Source: Acanthopleura granulata (taxonomy: Eukaryota > Mollusca > Polyplacophora > Chitonida > Chitonidae). Taken from it: 64,000 nt of DNA. Below are positions 47,760-60,340 of this stretch, one piece after another. Within the stretch, counting starts at the first letter, position 1, and each line of letters begins with the position of its first letter. The notes beneath the pieces are model-generated. The model did not search any database. It saw nothing but the letters and a program-made list of their open reading frames with translations, and had not been told where the DNA came from. A program made the translations under genes and the position numbers. The stretch covers positions 13,579,432 to 13,643,431 of the forward strand of contig JABBOT010000014.1 in assembly GCA_016165875.1 (NCBI GenBank), read 5' to 3'.

Positions 47760-49230
47760 GGAGCAGCGGGGCCAGACATGATGTAAAGGTAACCAACCCC
47801 ACACAGGCCCAATACCATGGCTAAAATCCGTAACTCCGTCACTGCGGCCTCATAATCTGCACGCGTAATCAATCCAGTTGGTCGAAGGTGCTTCTCTTCG
47901 ATTTCACGTCTCCATTACTGGCCCGCCCGGCAGTTGCGCAGACACGCCAACAAACCGCCCTGGCCCACCTGTACCCGCCTAATTCGTCTTATCGCATTTC
48001 CTCTTAAAACTCGCTAGTCTAAGATAGGCTTTTCACGCACAGGAGTATCCACTTCGTTTAACGCCTCATTACGCATCTTCGTTTATACAAACATATATAA
48101 CCGGATGGGTTTAATTATAATTACCAATAATAAACCGAAACTTTATACAGACTCCTATCTGTTTCCGTCTACTCAGTTTGTGGCCGACAACCCCCTCTCC
48201 CAAAACCCCCTCCCTTCAGTCTTTGGGCATGTGGGGGAGGTTACTCAACCCAGCTAACTTGATACTGTGGAAGTGAAACGTTTGCCATGTTTGCAGCAGT
48301 TTAGGATTCATTATCCAGTGAAGTATCAGAAAAGAAAAACAGATTGCCATAATCACTTAGTCCTTCGGTGGGTTGACCTGGATGGTGCATCATAATTTGT
48401 GGCCATGGTGCTTGAGAGCATTTCTTATTCCAAACAGGCAGGGTACAGTTGTAATACTTAGGCCTAACGCCTCAAAGATCGATGCTTGAGTATGATGCTA
48501 AACAATAATCAGATAGATAAATGAATTAAATATCAACTCAAGATTCTTCCCGAAATAAACAAATGAATAAATTTCACATATGGTACGAAATGTACGACAG
48601 TATAGATTCTTCTTTGTGATTATGAAAAGTGTGTTTTTGCGTTTTGTTTTTAAAGCCACTGTTGTGCCTCATTTACTTCCCAATAAAAAAGAAATCGATG
48701 GGCCATAAATGCTTTTTGATGATTATCGCATGTATACCAATCATGCCAATGGACAGGGGGCATAGTGTTTCAAGTCCTGTACAAACATTACGTACATATA
48801 TTCAAATAACAAGACATTTTTAGGACATTTTGTATTGGTAAACTGTGGTATGTGACACATGAATCAGATTAACTACATTTGGTATGTTTTACAATGATGT
48901 CAGAGGTAAAACAGTTTTGTCTATAATTACGAAAGGACATATATTTAACTGCAATTAACCTGAGCACCCATTAACCCCACGCTGCATCGCTTACAGAGAA
49001 CGGTCACACAAAAATGAAGTTATCGTTAATGAAAGGAGCACTAAAAGTTGTATCTAAAACACCTTCAATGAATTGTTATATTTTTTTCACCATATCAAAT
49101 GCAGCCAATTTAGCTTGTATGGTGTTTTTTTTAAACCATATTGCTAATATGGTTCACCAGTGACGTCGCACAGACTATTCTCTGACCCTAAAGTAGAAAT
49201 TTGATGTAATGTTAGCTTTTTCATACACAG
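47760..49230. other. non-coding; C/G-rich patch
   Basis: 48191-48240 has C-runs (5, 3, 5, 3) followed by G-runs (3, 5), giving both a minus-strand quadruplex and a possible hairpin. 48480-48530 carries 'gcttgagtatgatgctaaac' followed by a short A/T-rich tail, which faintly resembles a SINE 3' end. No exon. Confidence 0.45.
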
Positions 49231-49272
49231 GAGCACTCTTCAAAAGACCTGAACATAACGGTGTACAAAAAG
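49231..49272 (+). CDS. candidate 42-nt microexon
   Basis: The acceptor gttagctttttcatacacag ends at 49230 and the donor AAG|gtgagt follows 49272, both close to consensus. The 42 bases are 14 codons in phase 0, EHSSKDLNITVYKK, with an N-I-T sequon. A second frame (ALFKRPEHNGVQK, phase 1-1) is also open, and the third is closed. Phase-neutral length and strong sites make it one of the better small candidates here. The host gene is unknown. Confidence 0.28.
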
Positions 49273-49568
49273 GTGAGTGGCGCCACTGGCGAACCACAGA
49301 ATCAGTATGATCTGCGTTTATTTTACTGAAAAAAAAATCTAACAAAAAATCAGTGAAGTTCCTTTCAGATACAGTTTATAATACTTTTCTGTTGTCCTTC
49401 CCTTTAAAATGTGATAAATCTGACGACGCTTTAGCACTGAGTGGTTTGGTTAACCAGATGAAACTTTGTTCCTTGTTCTGGTTTGCCATGAACATCACCT
49501 TAAACGGGACCGGAGTGAGACCGCTTGTTTACGAGACGTCCGTGTATATAGAAGGGGTACCAGAAATG

Positions 49569-49900
49569 AATGAGTGAGTGCCTGGGGTTTAACGTCGTAC
49601 TTAACAATTTTTCATCCATATGACGAGGAGGAGTCCTTACAATGTATATATAACGTGTCTTCTTGTGGTAGCGCGAGTCCATACCTCCAAAGTGAGTCCA
49701 TGCCGACAAAGTGCTTCTGTCATTGAAACATCATGCCACAGACGCCAGACATGATACCCTACCGACTCACTTTATACTGACACCGGGTAGACCAGTCTTG
49801 TTTCCTTGCTCTAACCTCTCAATGCTAAGCGCCAAGCGAGGCAGCAACAAGTACCATTTGTAAAGTCGACATCGAGGAGGACACTCTAGCCACTTACCAG
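49569..49900 (+). repeat. molluscan interspersed repeat ('GTTTAACGTCGTACTTAAC' family)
   Basis: It starts gagtgcctggggtttaacgt. It continues with 'cgtacttaacaatttttcat', 'ccatatgacgaggaggagtc', 'ttatactgacaccgggtaga', 'ccagtcttgtttccttgctc' and 'ctaagcgccaagcgaggcag', then 'aagtaccatttgtaaagtc'. I recall the same ordered blocks from many bivalve sequences. The element has no coding capacity, and frames across it are artefacts. Ends are approximate. Confidence 0.75.
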
Positions 49901-50548
49901 AAATGTTGACAGCTATGTGAATCAGGTGTAATTATTACATCTAGAGTTGGGAAGACATTCAGAAATTGTGCATGGCGAAGAACTCGCTGTCGTATATTGT
50001 CGCATGTGGAATTATAAGACTGGTCAGAAATCGTGTTGGGCAGAGACCATTCGGTTATGTTTTGTTGCTTGTTTTGTGGAAGCCATTCAGAAATTGTGTT
50101 TGTCTTAGATCAAGCCGTAGTGTATTGTCGTTTCTAGGGTCGTGTTTGGTGTCTTCTCCAGGATGCTGACGGGCTGGAAAATAATGTCGTCACAAACGAA
50201 GGCCACGTAGCACTGAAATTAACATGATGCCGACACTGTAGAGCATCAAGTCATTTTCAAACATTGCTTCGCTCGAATACAGATCTGTACTGATCGGAAG
50301 TTAAGGTTGGATAATTAAAGGCAGGCAAGGGCATATTTCTAATGAATGTTTTGTATAAATCGTGATTGTTGGTTTTTTAGTCAGATATTCAACTTTTGTA
50401 AGACTCTTTCTGAAGTCATTAGTTGAATAAATGTTGACGGTTATACATGTAGGTGTATAACAAAATTTGTGAACAATAGCTTGGGCTGTGGCGGAGAAAA
50501 TGTTTTACTGCGTATGGATGACTAGGATTTGTTCAAGCGACGAGCCAT

Positions 50549-50646
50549 TCACACTGGACAAGTAGATACATGTTCAGTAAATGTCCACTTGATAAATCTG
50601 TAAACACACTGGGACACGTATAGCGATGCAAATGGCTGTTGAAGTA
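50549..50646 (-). CDS. candidate downstream exon of a minus-strand pair
   Basis: A strong minus-strand acceptor, cttgtcttgtttgttctcag, precedes 50646. Its first two bases complete the codon left open by the exon candidate at 50772-50865. The joined frame then runs 31 codons to TGA at 50551-50549 and includes an S-L-Y-V-S-Q-C-V-Y-R-F-I-K-W segment. Another frame is open as well. The intervening intron would be 125 bases. No family recognised. Confidence 0.2.
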
Positions 50647-50771
50647 CTGAGAACAAACAAGACAAGGCATGGCTTCTGCTACGAAGCCGGTGTGGATCTC
50701 GGTGTGGCAAATAAATTCCAAACGGCCTTCTGTTTCCACAGAGACTCTACAGCGGTGGCATTATAACTTAC

Positions 50772-50865
50772 ACGGAATTGTAAGAGACTGACCCTTGGAG
50801 ATAAACACGGGCTGCTCATTAGACGGCCGAAGGTTGGCCCGCATACGTCCTCGGAGACAATTACT
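50772..50865 (-). CDS. candidate internal exon, unassigned (Ig-strand-like end)
   Basis: On the minus strand the acceptor cgatcttctgtgtaaacacag precedes 50865 and the donor CCGT|gtaagt follows 50772. The 94 bases read SNCLRGRMRANLRPSNEQPV followed by FISKGQSLTIP in phase 0 to 1. The Gly-x-Ser-Leu-Thr-Ile run resembles the A'/B strands of an immunoglobulin-like fold, though one run is not enough to assign it. The segment is more GC-rich than its flanks. The exon candidate at 50549-50646 is phase-compatible. Together they are the most coherent minus-strand exon signal in the window. Confidence 0.28.
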
Positions 50866-51366
50866 CTGTGTTTACACAGAAGATCGTGACGATTCGATTG
50901 TGTCGTCCACAGTATAGAACAATGTATTACCATAAGTGACGCGCGTGTCTTTGTTTCCCACACGCCAGCGATGGTCACCAAATAAGATAGGGTAGAGAGC
51001 CCTAATTACTTACATAAGCAGAAAAATCGATGTGTCGATGATGTGAGTGCTATTTCGGGGCGTTTCAAAGTGTAACGTGAGAAAACAGTTAACAGTTACA
51101 CATTCAAACGTAGCCATTTTGGCGTAAAAAATAGCGCTGTGAGGAGTTTGAAAATGGTTCATCTGGTACGTCACACTTACGTCATGTTCATTGACCGATA
51201 TGACAAACCTGGCTAAACGCACTAATGATTCAATGCTTTCCACAAAATAGCATTCATATTAAAGTTTTGAGCTTGGATAACGAAAATAGAGCAGCTTTTA
51301 CGACTTATAACATCAATGTTCCCTATTTGCTTTCTCTTCCTTTAATTATAACTATTTTGAGTCCAG

Positions 51367-51567
51367 GAGAGTTTAGGCTTGGAATGGCCGGTACCTTTCA
51401 CCCAGATTGTTGGGAATGAGCACACCGTGGTGCTAGGAGATGCTGACATGATCCTCCATGTGTGGCCTGGTGTCTGTACGGAAGTTAACAAAGACCTCTT
51501 GCTATCTGGCTGCCTAGATGCCTCATCACTTCATTGTTTCGCCTTGTATTACGCCTCCAAAGACGAG
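51367..51567 (+). CDS. candidate internal exon, unassigned
   Basis: The acceptor actattttgagtccag ends at 51366 and the donor GAG|gtagca follows 51567. The 201 bases are 67 open codons in phase 0-0, beginning ESLGLEWPVPFTQIVGNEHT. The frame is open a further 42 codons past the donor to TGA at 51693, so a terminal exon is an alternative. Codon use is less AT-biased than the flanks. Residues are mixed with several Cys and no recognised motif. Confidence 0.2.
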
Positions 51568-51699
51568 GTAGCAAATTATGGTGATAACTCAACTGTCCCA
51601 CTTCATGACTGCCTCACTACCTCACCCTTTGTAATACAGAACGGGGTAGAGAGGCCTACTTGCATTTCGTTTTTGGCAGCTAAAGCACAGTGAACCCGT

Positions 51700-54600
51700 T
51701 ATCCGAAATGTAATGGTCAAATGTGGATGTGTTGGTCAAAGCTCCCTAATTGCTTAATGGTTTCACGGTATCTAGACATATCTCTTTTATAAATGTCGTT
51801 TCTTGTGTTAATTGACATTGCACGGATACATTTATAGTTATTGTAGAATATCCTATCAGATAGTGTTCTCAAAGAATGTTTTTCAGTTTTTCCCAGTGTG
51901 GTCCTTTTTATGTTATTTTGCACATATTTGGGCTGAAATCCCTCGAGAATGAAATATTCACTACAAGCCCAAATGGAACATGATATACAAACGGAAGGAA
52001 ACCCTCAAGAGGGTCTGATAAGAGCGTTTGGGGTTCTTGGTTGAGTACACTCCGTTTTATCAGCTGGCCTTCAAATATTGATGACGAGAGACTTGTGCCA
52101 CACAGCTGTGGCCGAGAAAACAGAACTCGGGAAGTACAAAGGCCAGTATCCTAAATGCTCCGAAAGAAGTGGTTTTTTATTTGAAAAAAACACGCGTACT
52201 GACCTGGAATTACAACCGAGTCTTTACACCTATTAAATGGAGACAAATTGAACGCTCGTTGTAGGCAGACTGTTCAATCTAGGCGAAGAGTAATTATCTG
52301 AGCTTGTTTCTTGTTTCCGCGATGGCTTTTGATTTTAAGCAGCTTCCGATATCATTATTGTGTTATGCAAACGGTATTCGCTGGTAGGAGGCTGATCGCT
52401 ATGTTAGCATATTTTGCATATCGCCTTACATTGTAAGTGGCTGGTTCAGTATTGGTGATAGCTGCAGGTTATCTATCTCTGGGACATAGCAAATCACTAC
52501 GAACCCAAATGTTGGCTGTGCAATGATTTGTCATGATCTACCAAATTGTACATTGCTTCAGCAATGTGGGTCAGAAATACAAGAGAATTGTCACTGCTCA
52601 TTGTTGTAACATAAGGATTGTCGTTAATTGTTAGATAATATCTTCAGGAAAATGAAGCGAGTGATTCTATCGTTTTTCACAATGATCACACAGGTGCTAT
52701 CACACTAAGTGTTGGAGGTTGTCAATTCTGGTCTAATTGATATTGCAAACCTTCCTTCGAGCATGAAAAGTTATTTCCAGTCATGACGTTAGCGCGCAGT
52801 TAGCGCGCAGTTCTCCTACTTGATGAATGATTAGTTAGATACTGGAGATTCAGTTTGTAGCTTAGGGAAATGAACTGTTTAACTGATGGTGGAATAATAA
52901 ATGAAGCTGTCTTGATCGTACACATTGTGTCACTCTTAGTGCATTAACTAGTATATACGATTTCCAAAATAAAGGAATCTATAATTCATAAATGGATAAA
53001 TCAATAAGTCAAAATGGCTGACATCATCACTCTGATGTGATTCAGTGACTTGTTAGTGGGGGAAATTTTGTAAACCTTATCTTGAACCTGCTAGATTATG
53101 CCATATCACCGATGACTAGATATGCACTTTGGCAAATTAAAAACGAGAAAAAAAGTCTGAAACGATTATGTAAGAGATATTTTCGTCGTTTCATAAGTCG
53201 TGCTTTCGGTTTGTATGTATTTAAGAAACCATGTTGGTTGTTCCATGATGCATTGCGCGTCATTCAGTAGGTCACACATCGTCGGGAGGGTGGTTGAAAA
53301 ACGTCAGACACCAATCTCCAAACTATTTGTGTATCTATTTTCTACTCTTAGATTGAGTGTGGATCAGAGTGAAACAAATTTATCTTAACTGAAGAGTAAA
53401 CTTGGCGCTTATTGAATGTGGCCCAAAACACAAAGATTGGGCTGGTTTTTTTTTTAAGCATTATCGTCTTAACCAAACACACCCGCAGTTTTTGCTGCGC
53501 TTTCTTTGGCGATTGGAAGCCTTGCAAGCCGTAATTTCCGCTTCATTTGCAGATCCGGGAAACTGTAGAAACCTTCATGTCGAAAGGAAAATCTGCCGGC
53601 TTGAAACCTAATTGGCAAAATGCCAAACGATGGGCATTGTTCAAATAGCGCAACCAGCAGTGTTTGGATGTCTCTATTCGCCTCTTATAAAATGCGCCAT
53701 GTGTTGGACTTTTTTATTGTGCGTTCTTGTTTGCATCTGCCAATCGGTCCAGGAAAGACATCGCTGTCTCTGACGATTCCTGGAGAGATGGAAAAGGTCA
53801 AGCTTTTTGTCAGACAGGTGCAGTGGGCCTCAGCAGCATCCGTATTCCCCGGAACTTGACAGACAATCCAATATTTTTCTGTCCATTTTAATCTGACTTG
53901 CATAAATTGCGTCAAAAATGTTACTTTATATGCTTTGTGACGTGCCCTACGACATTCCCTTTATCTACAAATAAAGCACATGTTGCTTTCATCGTCATTT
54001 CTCTAAAAGAAATTCGCACTGTGAAATCGGGTAAGTGAAGTCACTTGCTTCCAAGACTGATTTTAACACTCAGTGAAGGCGGTGGGAATAATTTACTGCC
54101 ATTACACCTCACTCTATGCCTCAAAGTGGTGCACGTGACATGGTCGACATGTACGCGAGATGGGCAAAAGGCTTGAGATCTGCCGCGACTCAGTTCCTGA
54201 ATGCCAGATAGACAGCCCCCACAAAGAGGCTTGACGCGCATTTAAGTACTCACGAGAAAAATATTGCAAAATAGAGTACGTTAGTTCATTGTAGTGCACG
54301 TGACCACTTAGAAAAAGCTGTCTTGAGCCATTGGTGATGTGTTTAAGTATGTTTTTGATTGAGAGTTGAGTGTATTCTCCCTTACACAACAGCGGCCAGT
54401 ATTTTTGAGGGCGACCTGATATTTGAAGGAATTTGAAACAAAAATGGTCTGTCTTATGTTTTATTATTTTCAAATGCTAAAATGAAGGAATGATTATGGT
54501 TTAAGGTACAATAGCATATCTCATATGGGTTTAAATTGCTTTTATTTACGTAGATATTTCGTAAGCTGGTTTCATATTTTGAATTATACTATCTCACGGT

Positions 54601-56950
54601 TTTGAGGAGATTTGTTCATTTATTTTATTCCACGCAGCATCTTAAACCCTCCGTGGATGTGAACATCAGGTGAGGCTGAAAAACTGTTGTTGTTTACGAC
54701 ATAACGATGAATTGAATGAAAAAATACCTACCAGTTGAGAAGGGGGAATGGTCTACTGAAAATAAATCAATACAGAAGTCACTTCCACACGAATTGCGAT
54801 GCGTTGACAAATTAGATTCGAAATCTACTTCCGGTCGGTGAAACTGATGTGTGAATCCCAGGGAGATTGGTTGCTTAGAACATCGGGAAAAATGGAGGCG
54901 CAAACCTCGGACTAAAACGAAATGAACGAAGTAAAACGTCAATGGCAAAGAAAAACATAAAAATATTCAGATGGATAAAAGAATGGAATCTTTAGAAAGG
55001 AAAATGCAGTCTGAAAGCAACTTTTTAAAGCAGTTTGCAGAATAGTTAGATGTAGTCTACAACATGACATCGAAATAATCTCTGATGTTATTTGCATCCT
55101 GGCCTCGCTGGAAATTGGTAAAGTGTCCTCTACTACAGCTAGTAAGCTTGCAACTCATTGGATGATAGTAACGGCCAATATATTTTTTTCATTTTCATTA
55201 CGACTGACTTGTTTCTCCGCCATTTTTGTTCCAGTGTGCGGCAGAGTGCGAGTGCAAAATGGTGTTGTATGCTTTGCCTAGTTATATTATTCTATCGGTT
55301 TTACGGTTTCTTTCATTATTGTTCTGGCTGTATAACGACCTTGTGAGAGATGAATCTTCACGCTGACTGGGTGGCTAAATAGCCATTAGAATCTGTGGTA
55401 CACCCAGAAAGTGTTAATCTCAATAGGTCAGTAGTACTGTTACAGAAACCACTTCCTTCATGTCTTCAGTTAATCTGGTTTAGGGTTGATCACTATTCAA
55501 ATTTTCACCGAGGAAATAAAATCACAAAAGTATGTCATAGGATTATGTACATTTACTATTATAAAATCTGAACAAACATCTCTCTCCACGACTAAAGATT
55601 TGAATCTCTCGATGCTATTCTCTGGCGAAAGACAATTTTTTTTTTCTCAATAATTCTTTTCACAATAATCTTGACAGACGAGTGTAAATTCTCATTTGAC
55701 GACATGGAAATGTGGCCTGCATCAACGAATTCGGTCAAACTTGGTCTGTCTTCACTTCATTGTCTTCGTCGCAGTAACTTCATAACAACACCATCTCACG
55801 ACCGACGATGGTACGGTCGCTTTCATTGGTCATTCTGGAGTTTTTTTAATGACACATTTTTATGAAAAACACTGCATCAGATTTGTGTTCCTTTTCTTCA
55901 GACAGCAGACGAGAGGCTAAGCAGCGCTAGATTAGGAGGCCACCCAACAAGCTGTGTAATTATATTCCAGCTGCGGTTGGTATACAATCATGTATAAAGT
56001 TTGCTGGGGTTTGTATCGAAGCATTTCCTTGAACAGTTCGAAAAACATGCTAACTGAGGTCAGTTGACAAAAGGCCCAATTTTCCTGTGGCATTAGTATT
56101 TTACGTTTCTTTATTTAATACCTGTTAACATCAGTACATACCCAACTCTCTGTTGTATAGTTCTATATATTGGGCAATAAATGACTTTCTGTGTAGCAAT
56201 TCAAGTTTTTAGCACTAGGGTTGACGTAGAACATAGCAGGTGATGAGTAAGGTCTGTTTTAGAACGTGATGTGTGAAGGATGCTGTCCCCACGGTAGTGT
56301 CCACTCAATTTGGAGTGTTCAGCGACAGCCCAGATGGGGACGCAACTGTTACCGGAATAACGTGCACGAATAAGAAGGGCTGGGGACTCATGCTAGGCAA
56401 ACTGTGTTAGCAGCCTGTCCACAGCGGATTGTCTCGAACAACAAACCGGAACGCTGCTAAACCACGTCTGCGACCCTCGTTAGACCAAATGGCAGCATTA
56501 TCGTAGGCTTGACGCGTGGTTCCCTGGTTAGATCAATGCTGACGTCTAGCTGCTCGGAAGATCGACCCTGGCTCCCCTGTCCTGCAGGAACCCACCAGTT
56601 TAGGGTGGAAACAAATTTACCAGAAAATGGAGGGCGTTGGCTAATGGTTTTGTTGCATGATCAGGATATTTATTTGGAGGATGAGAGGGGAGGGGGTGGG
56701 TGAAGGCTCAAATATCCATCTGTAATAGTTATTGACCGCTCTTACCGCCCTTACCACTCAATAGTATGAACTACAAGATGAAATCTTACTCTGTGCTGAT
56801 ATCTTGATGCAAGAGGAGAGTTTTGCAACTGTTTTTGATGAGTTTTAACCCACGTTGATCAACATGCAATCTTCAGCAAGGGACCATTACGAGAAGATCT
56901 TCCATGTTTGTACATAATTCGTGCACGTAAATACCGTGGGGATGTCTCCC
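51700..56950. other. non-coding stretch, nothing assigned
   Basis: AT-rich. A tagcgcgcagt word is duplicated in tandem at 52790-52812. Overlapping short frames on both strands at 53400-53900 and 54040-54470 lack splice signals. A G-rich tract lies at 56680-56702. Confidence 0.45.
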
Positions 56951-56955
56951 GCTGA

Positions 56956-57035
56956 AAAGGATGTTTTACGTCACTGCATGTGCTTCCATCTCCTCAGTAT
57001 GGTCCAAATAGACCATCGCAGCACCTCAATCTTTG
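56956..57035 (+). repeat. dispersed repeat fragment (copy 2)
   Basis: Partner of 32670-32757. Shared words in the same order are 'aggatgttt', 'gtgcttc', 'atggtccaaata.acc' and 'gcagcacctcaatctt'. Downstream both continue into CAATC-rich sequence. Confidence 0.6.
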
Positions 57036-57714
57036 TTCCCATGGTAGAAATACTTCGATGACAGGAATGTTGATATGTCAATGTTTTCTCGGTCTCTAAT
57101 TCAGTCGATCAATCCATCAATTTGAACAGACAAACACAAACGCAGTTATTAATGCGGATTACCAAACGAAATGTTTATTCCATTTCATACCAGCATGACC
57201 ATTATGACGACGCTGATTGAGAAAAGATACTATTAGTAAAAGATCAAACAGTAAAATCTCTCAGTTAACAAATGACCGTAGATCTGTTTGAGAAGAGAAG
57301 ACTGATCAGCTAGTAGTATAAATGTCCCCACAGCCTGCCTGCTATCCTTCTGTAATTGTATCCGCTGTTCCGATGTCTTGAAATTCTCCCCGCCCCCTGC
57401 CCCGTGATGTTTACGGCCTCAGTCTAGTACCAATCGTAAATTAGATTTCATCCTCTTTAGGGACTAGTTCACCGTGGCCCCCTTCAGAGAGAGGCTCATT
57501 ACACTAATGGTTAGATTAATCAGGTATTGGGGCAAGCTGGCTCAAGCGGCGAAGGCTCAGACTCAAGTCAGTGCAACACCAACGGTTACAGCGTCTACCG
57601 TCCAAAGCGTTCAGAACTAATTCCGAACAAGGAGACACTTAATGACTGTTAATGACACCTTGTTATTCATTAGGTTAATTGACAATCATCCATCCTTTGT
57701 CCCTTATCTGTAAG
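57036..57714. other. non-coding stretch
   Basis: Nothing assigned. It ends in the strong pyrimidine tract catcctttgtcccttatctg before the candidate exon at 57715. Confidence 0.5.
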
Positions 57715-57921
57715 GAAACTCGCTGTCGAGCTGAGCTCTTGCTCAAATCGAACTTGGTCGAGACGGATGACGAAAATGACGATCCGAGGATCGAAGATAT
57801 AAAAAAATTAACATCCATATCGAGCCTCAAGAGGAAATTTCTGAGCGGAAAAGATTTTCTGTTTTTGTGTGATTTTTATTTCAGAGATTTCTTTAGACGA
57901 CATAATGAAACGGTCCTATGA
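57715..57921 (+). CDS. candidate 3'-terminal exon, unassigned
   Basis: An acceptor with a long pyrimidine tract (catcctttgtcccttatctgtaag) ends at 57714. Sixty-eight codons and TGA follow in phase 0. The peptide is hydrophilic, with an acidic run (V-E-T-D-D-E-N-D-D-P) followed by a basic segment (S-L-K-R-K-F) and an aromatic-rich end. An AATAAA lies at 58102-58107, about 180 bases past the stop. The acceptor, sensible composition and polyadenylation signal support a last exon. No family recognised. Confidence 0.22.
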   Translation, partial: ETRCRAELLLKSNLVETDDENDDPRIEDIKKLTSISSLKRKFLSGKDFLFLCDFYFRDFFRRHNETVL

Positions 57922-58101
57922 AAATTTTGTAAGAAACGCCCGCATTACGGGTCAACGATTTTCTGAGCTTCGAAACAATGGAAGGGTGAAGCCATGATAA
58001 TGAGTAACATAGAATATACAGAACAACAGTATGATGGCTAACTAATTGTAATACGTTGGGGGTGTCATTTCACCTGGGTTAGGGTTTTATCAAATCATCC
58101 G

Positions 58102-58107
58102 AATAAA
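58102..58107 (+). terminator. possible polyadenylation signal AATAAA
   Basis: A canonical hexamer 180 bases downstream of the stop at 57921. It would be meaningful only if the preceding exon candidate is real. Confidence 0.2.
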
Positions 58108-58109
58108 TA

Positions 58110-60340
58110 GGCTGTAGGAACTTATACGCCACCCTCCCCTCCCCTGCTGCACCATGACAAACAGAAACTTGGTAAACTCTAATTTATTAAAACTATCGTC
58201 CGGAACAAAGACAGGCCAACAAATCTTTGTAGAAATTATGCTAATGCGCAAAGGGATCTCGACTGAACCATGCAACCTAGTCATCAGGATCTCTGCAAAG
58301 GGTGTGAAATAAGAGATAATTTAAAGAGACATTTTCTTGAATTTCATAAACTACAAGGCGTATCTCTCCAGTGAGATCTAAATTGCTCAAGTCGAAACTG
58401 AGACCTTTGGACTAGTAACGCCACGTGTTCAAGTCTACCACCCTTCCCTGCCCTAGACGTCATCCCCTTTTGATAAACATGCCAATCGTCTGAAGTCAAT
58501 AACGCCCGGGGTAGTTTTGAAGGGAGTTAACAGAAGGCGTCATTGCTGAAATCTCAGACCCGCACAGAACAACAATTCAAACCTTTTCATTGTTCTCAGA
58601 TAAAACTAAATGAAAATGCAGTCTGTAACGTTGTAAAGAACATTAAGTCCTGACATTTTGATCACACAATTACACGGACATCATCGCGGTATTTCGTTGT
58701 ATCAAGCTTCAACGTCTAAGAATGAAAAGCAACAATTCCTGTGTAACAGGCCAGGTGGGAAGGCCTAAAGCCAATCATTAGCCCGACAGATGTTGTGGAT
58801 TTGGAGCCAGGCCAAGTGTATACAAATCAAGACGCATAGTTCAAAGCGGTATTTAACACAGCGTGTTGGCAGCAAATAAATAATCAGAGGCATTCCGACA
58901 CGTCACCTAGGATAGCATGACACCATTCAAATTGTTGCATGAACGTTTACGAGTATGCACAATAAATGTCGGGTTTCGGCGATTTTCTGCCGAGATAATA
59001 ATTTATTCACGTCATCACTGAATTTCAAATTACATTCCATTTTGTAAGCCTAAAAAGATGGATTTCATTTTGGCTGTTCTTTAGCACCATGCTCATTCTC
59101 AAAATATAATTTTTCACTTATATCATGACGGGAATAAACAAAAGGCCGCTCGCTGGGTGTCAGGTGGCAAACATTGGAGAAACACATACTTCGTACAAGT
59201 GGAGGGCAGTGGCCAAAGTAGTTACGTTCACACACCAGTGCGCAAAGGCCTGTTTTGTGAAACCGACATTTGGTATGGTGTTAAGTGGTTTAAGATAGTA
59301 ACCCATTATCGGACTTCTTTAGTAACACACTGTAATTGTTGTTTAGTATTTGTGTGAAGCCAGTCATAATCTGAATATAAAACGTGAAAACGAGCTGACA
59401 TCGCATCGGGATAAGAGATCGGCTGGTCTATTGACAGAGCCGTTTATTTAGAGATAATAGCTGGCATTTACTAGGCTTCCCTTAAGTCCTTAACCCTAGT
59501 GTCCCATGTCTGAGCCGGCTGCGATAGTTCGTCTTCTGTTGCCCAGTGCCACGGCTTACCGCTCTCCGACGGCAGGATACCGCACAATCGGCAGTCCGAT
59601 AGCGTCAGCCACCTGGGCGCTCAGCATCCAGGACTGGTTACATGTCAGTGATGGGAGTGATAGTAGATTGCTTCTGCGAACACCTTGGCGCACCGATTAA
59701 CGGGCTGGCGATGTAGCGCGAAAGAGAAGAGTTGCCGTGATACCTTTTTGGCTTTTAGAGAATCCACAGCGTATCTCATAGGGGTATAGAAGTCGGTCGC
59801 CGTCTAGAGAACTCCTACAGTGGAAAGCGATGATTCGGGCTGGAGTCTCTTTATGACTTCTAAATGGACTTACATATTACATCGTCTGCTACGAGTTACT
59901 GCGCACAAATGGGGTTCACTGAGCAGCCGTTCTGCGGTCTGATAGGATCTGGGGATTTCGTGCTGGGTGTTTCCTCGGCAGTTGCCTCGACGGACCTGTG
60001 ATATCTGAGTCTAAAGCGCCGAGTGCGGACTTGACTTTTTCCAGAGGATTGCTTGCAATTATGAAAGTGCTATTAATTTATCACGTTCTCTTCTGCTTCA
60101 ACTGCAACATCATTTGTGTGGATAATTAAGAGGACTGGACTTTTCTGCAGAGTGGATTAACTAAACGTTAAGAATTCCATAATCTCAAAGTAAATATTTT
60201 CTGCCATCTTAGCAGCTTCATATTTGTTCCCTTCGTTCATAGACAACAGACACAGACTGGGTATTGAAACAGCCTCTGGATTTCGGAATTGTGTGATTCA
60301 TTCTCGCCATAAATGCCATTATGATAATTACATATCACAG
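58110..60340. other. non-coding; locally GC-richer segment
   Basis: 59500-60060 is richer in GC and CpG than its surroundings and holds an ATG-started frame (59506-59700, 64 codons). A short ATG frame with a hydrophobic, signal-peptide-like start (MKVLLIYHVLFCFNC) sits at 60061-60129. It could be a 5' leader or promoter-proximal region, but no TATA-box/start pair or donor could be fixed. Confidence 0.35.

Noticed and set aside
49500..49709. Minus-strand frame across the interspersed repeat
   Set aside because: Lies inside the 'GTTTAACGTCGTACTTAAC' repeat and is antisense to it.
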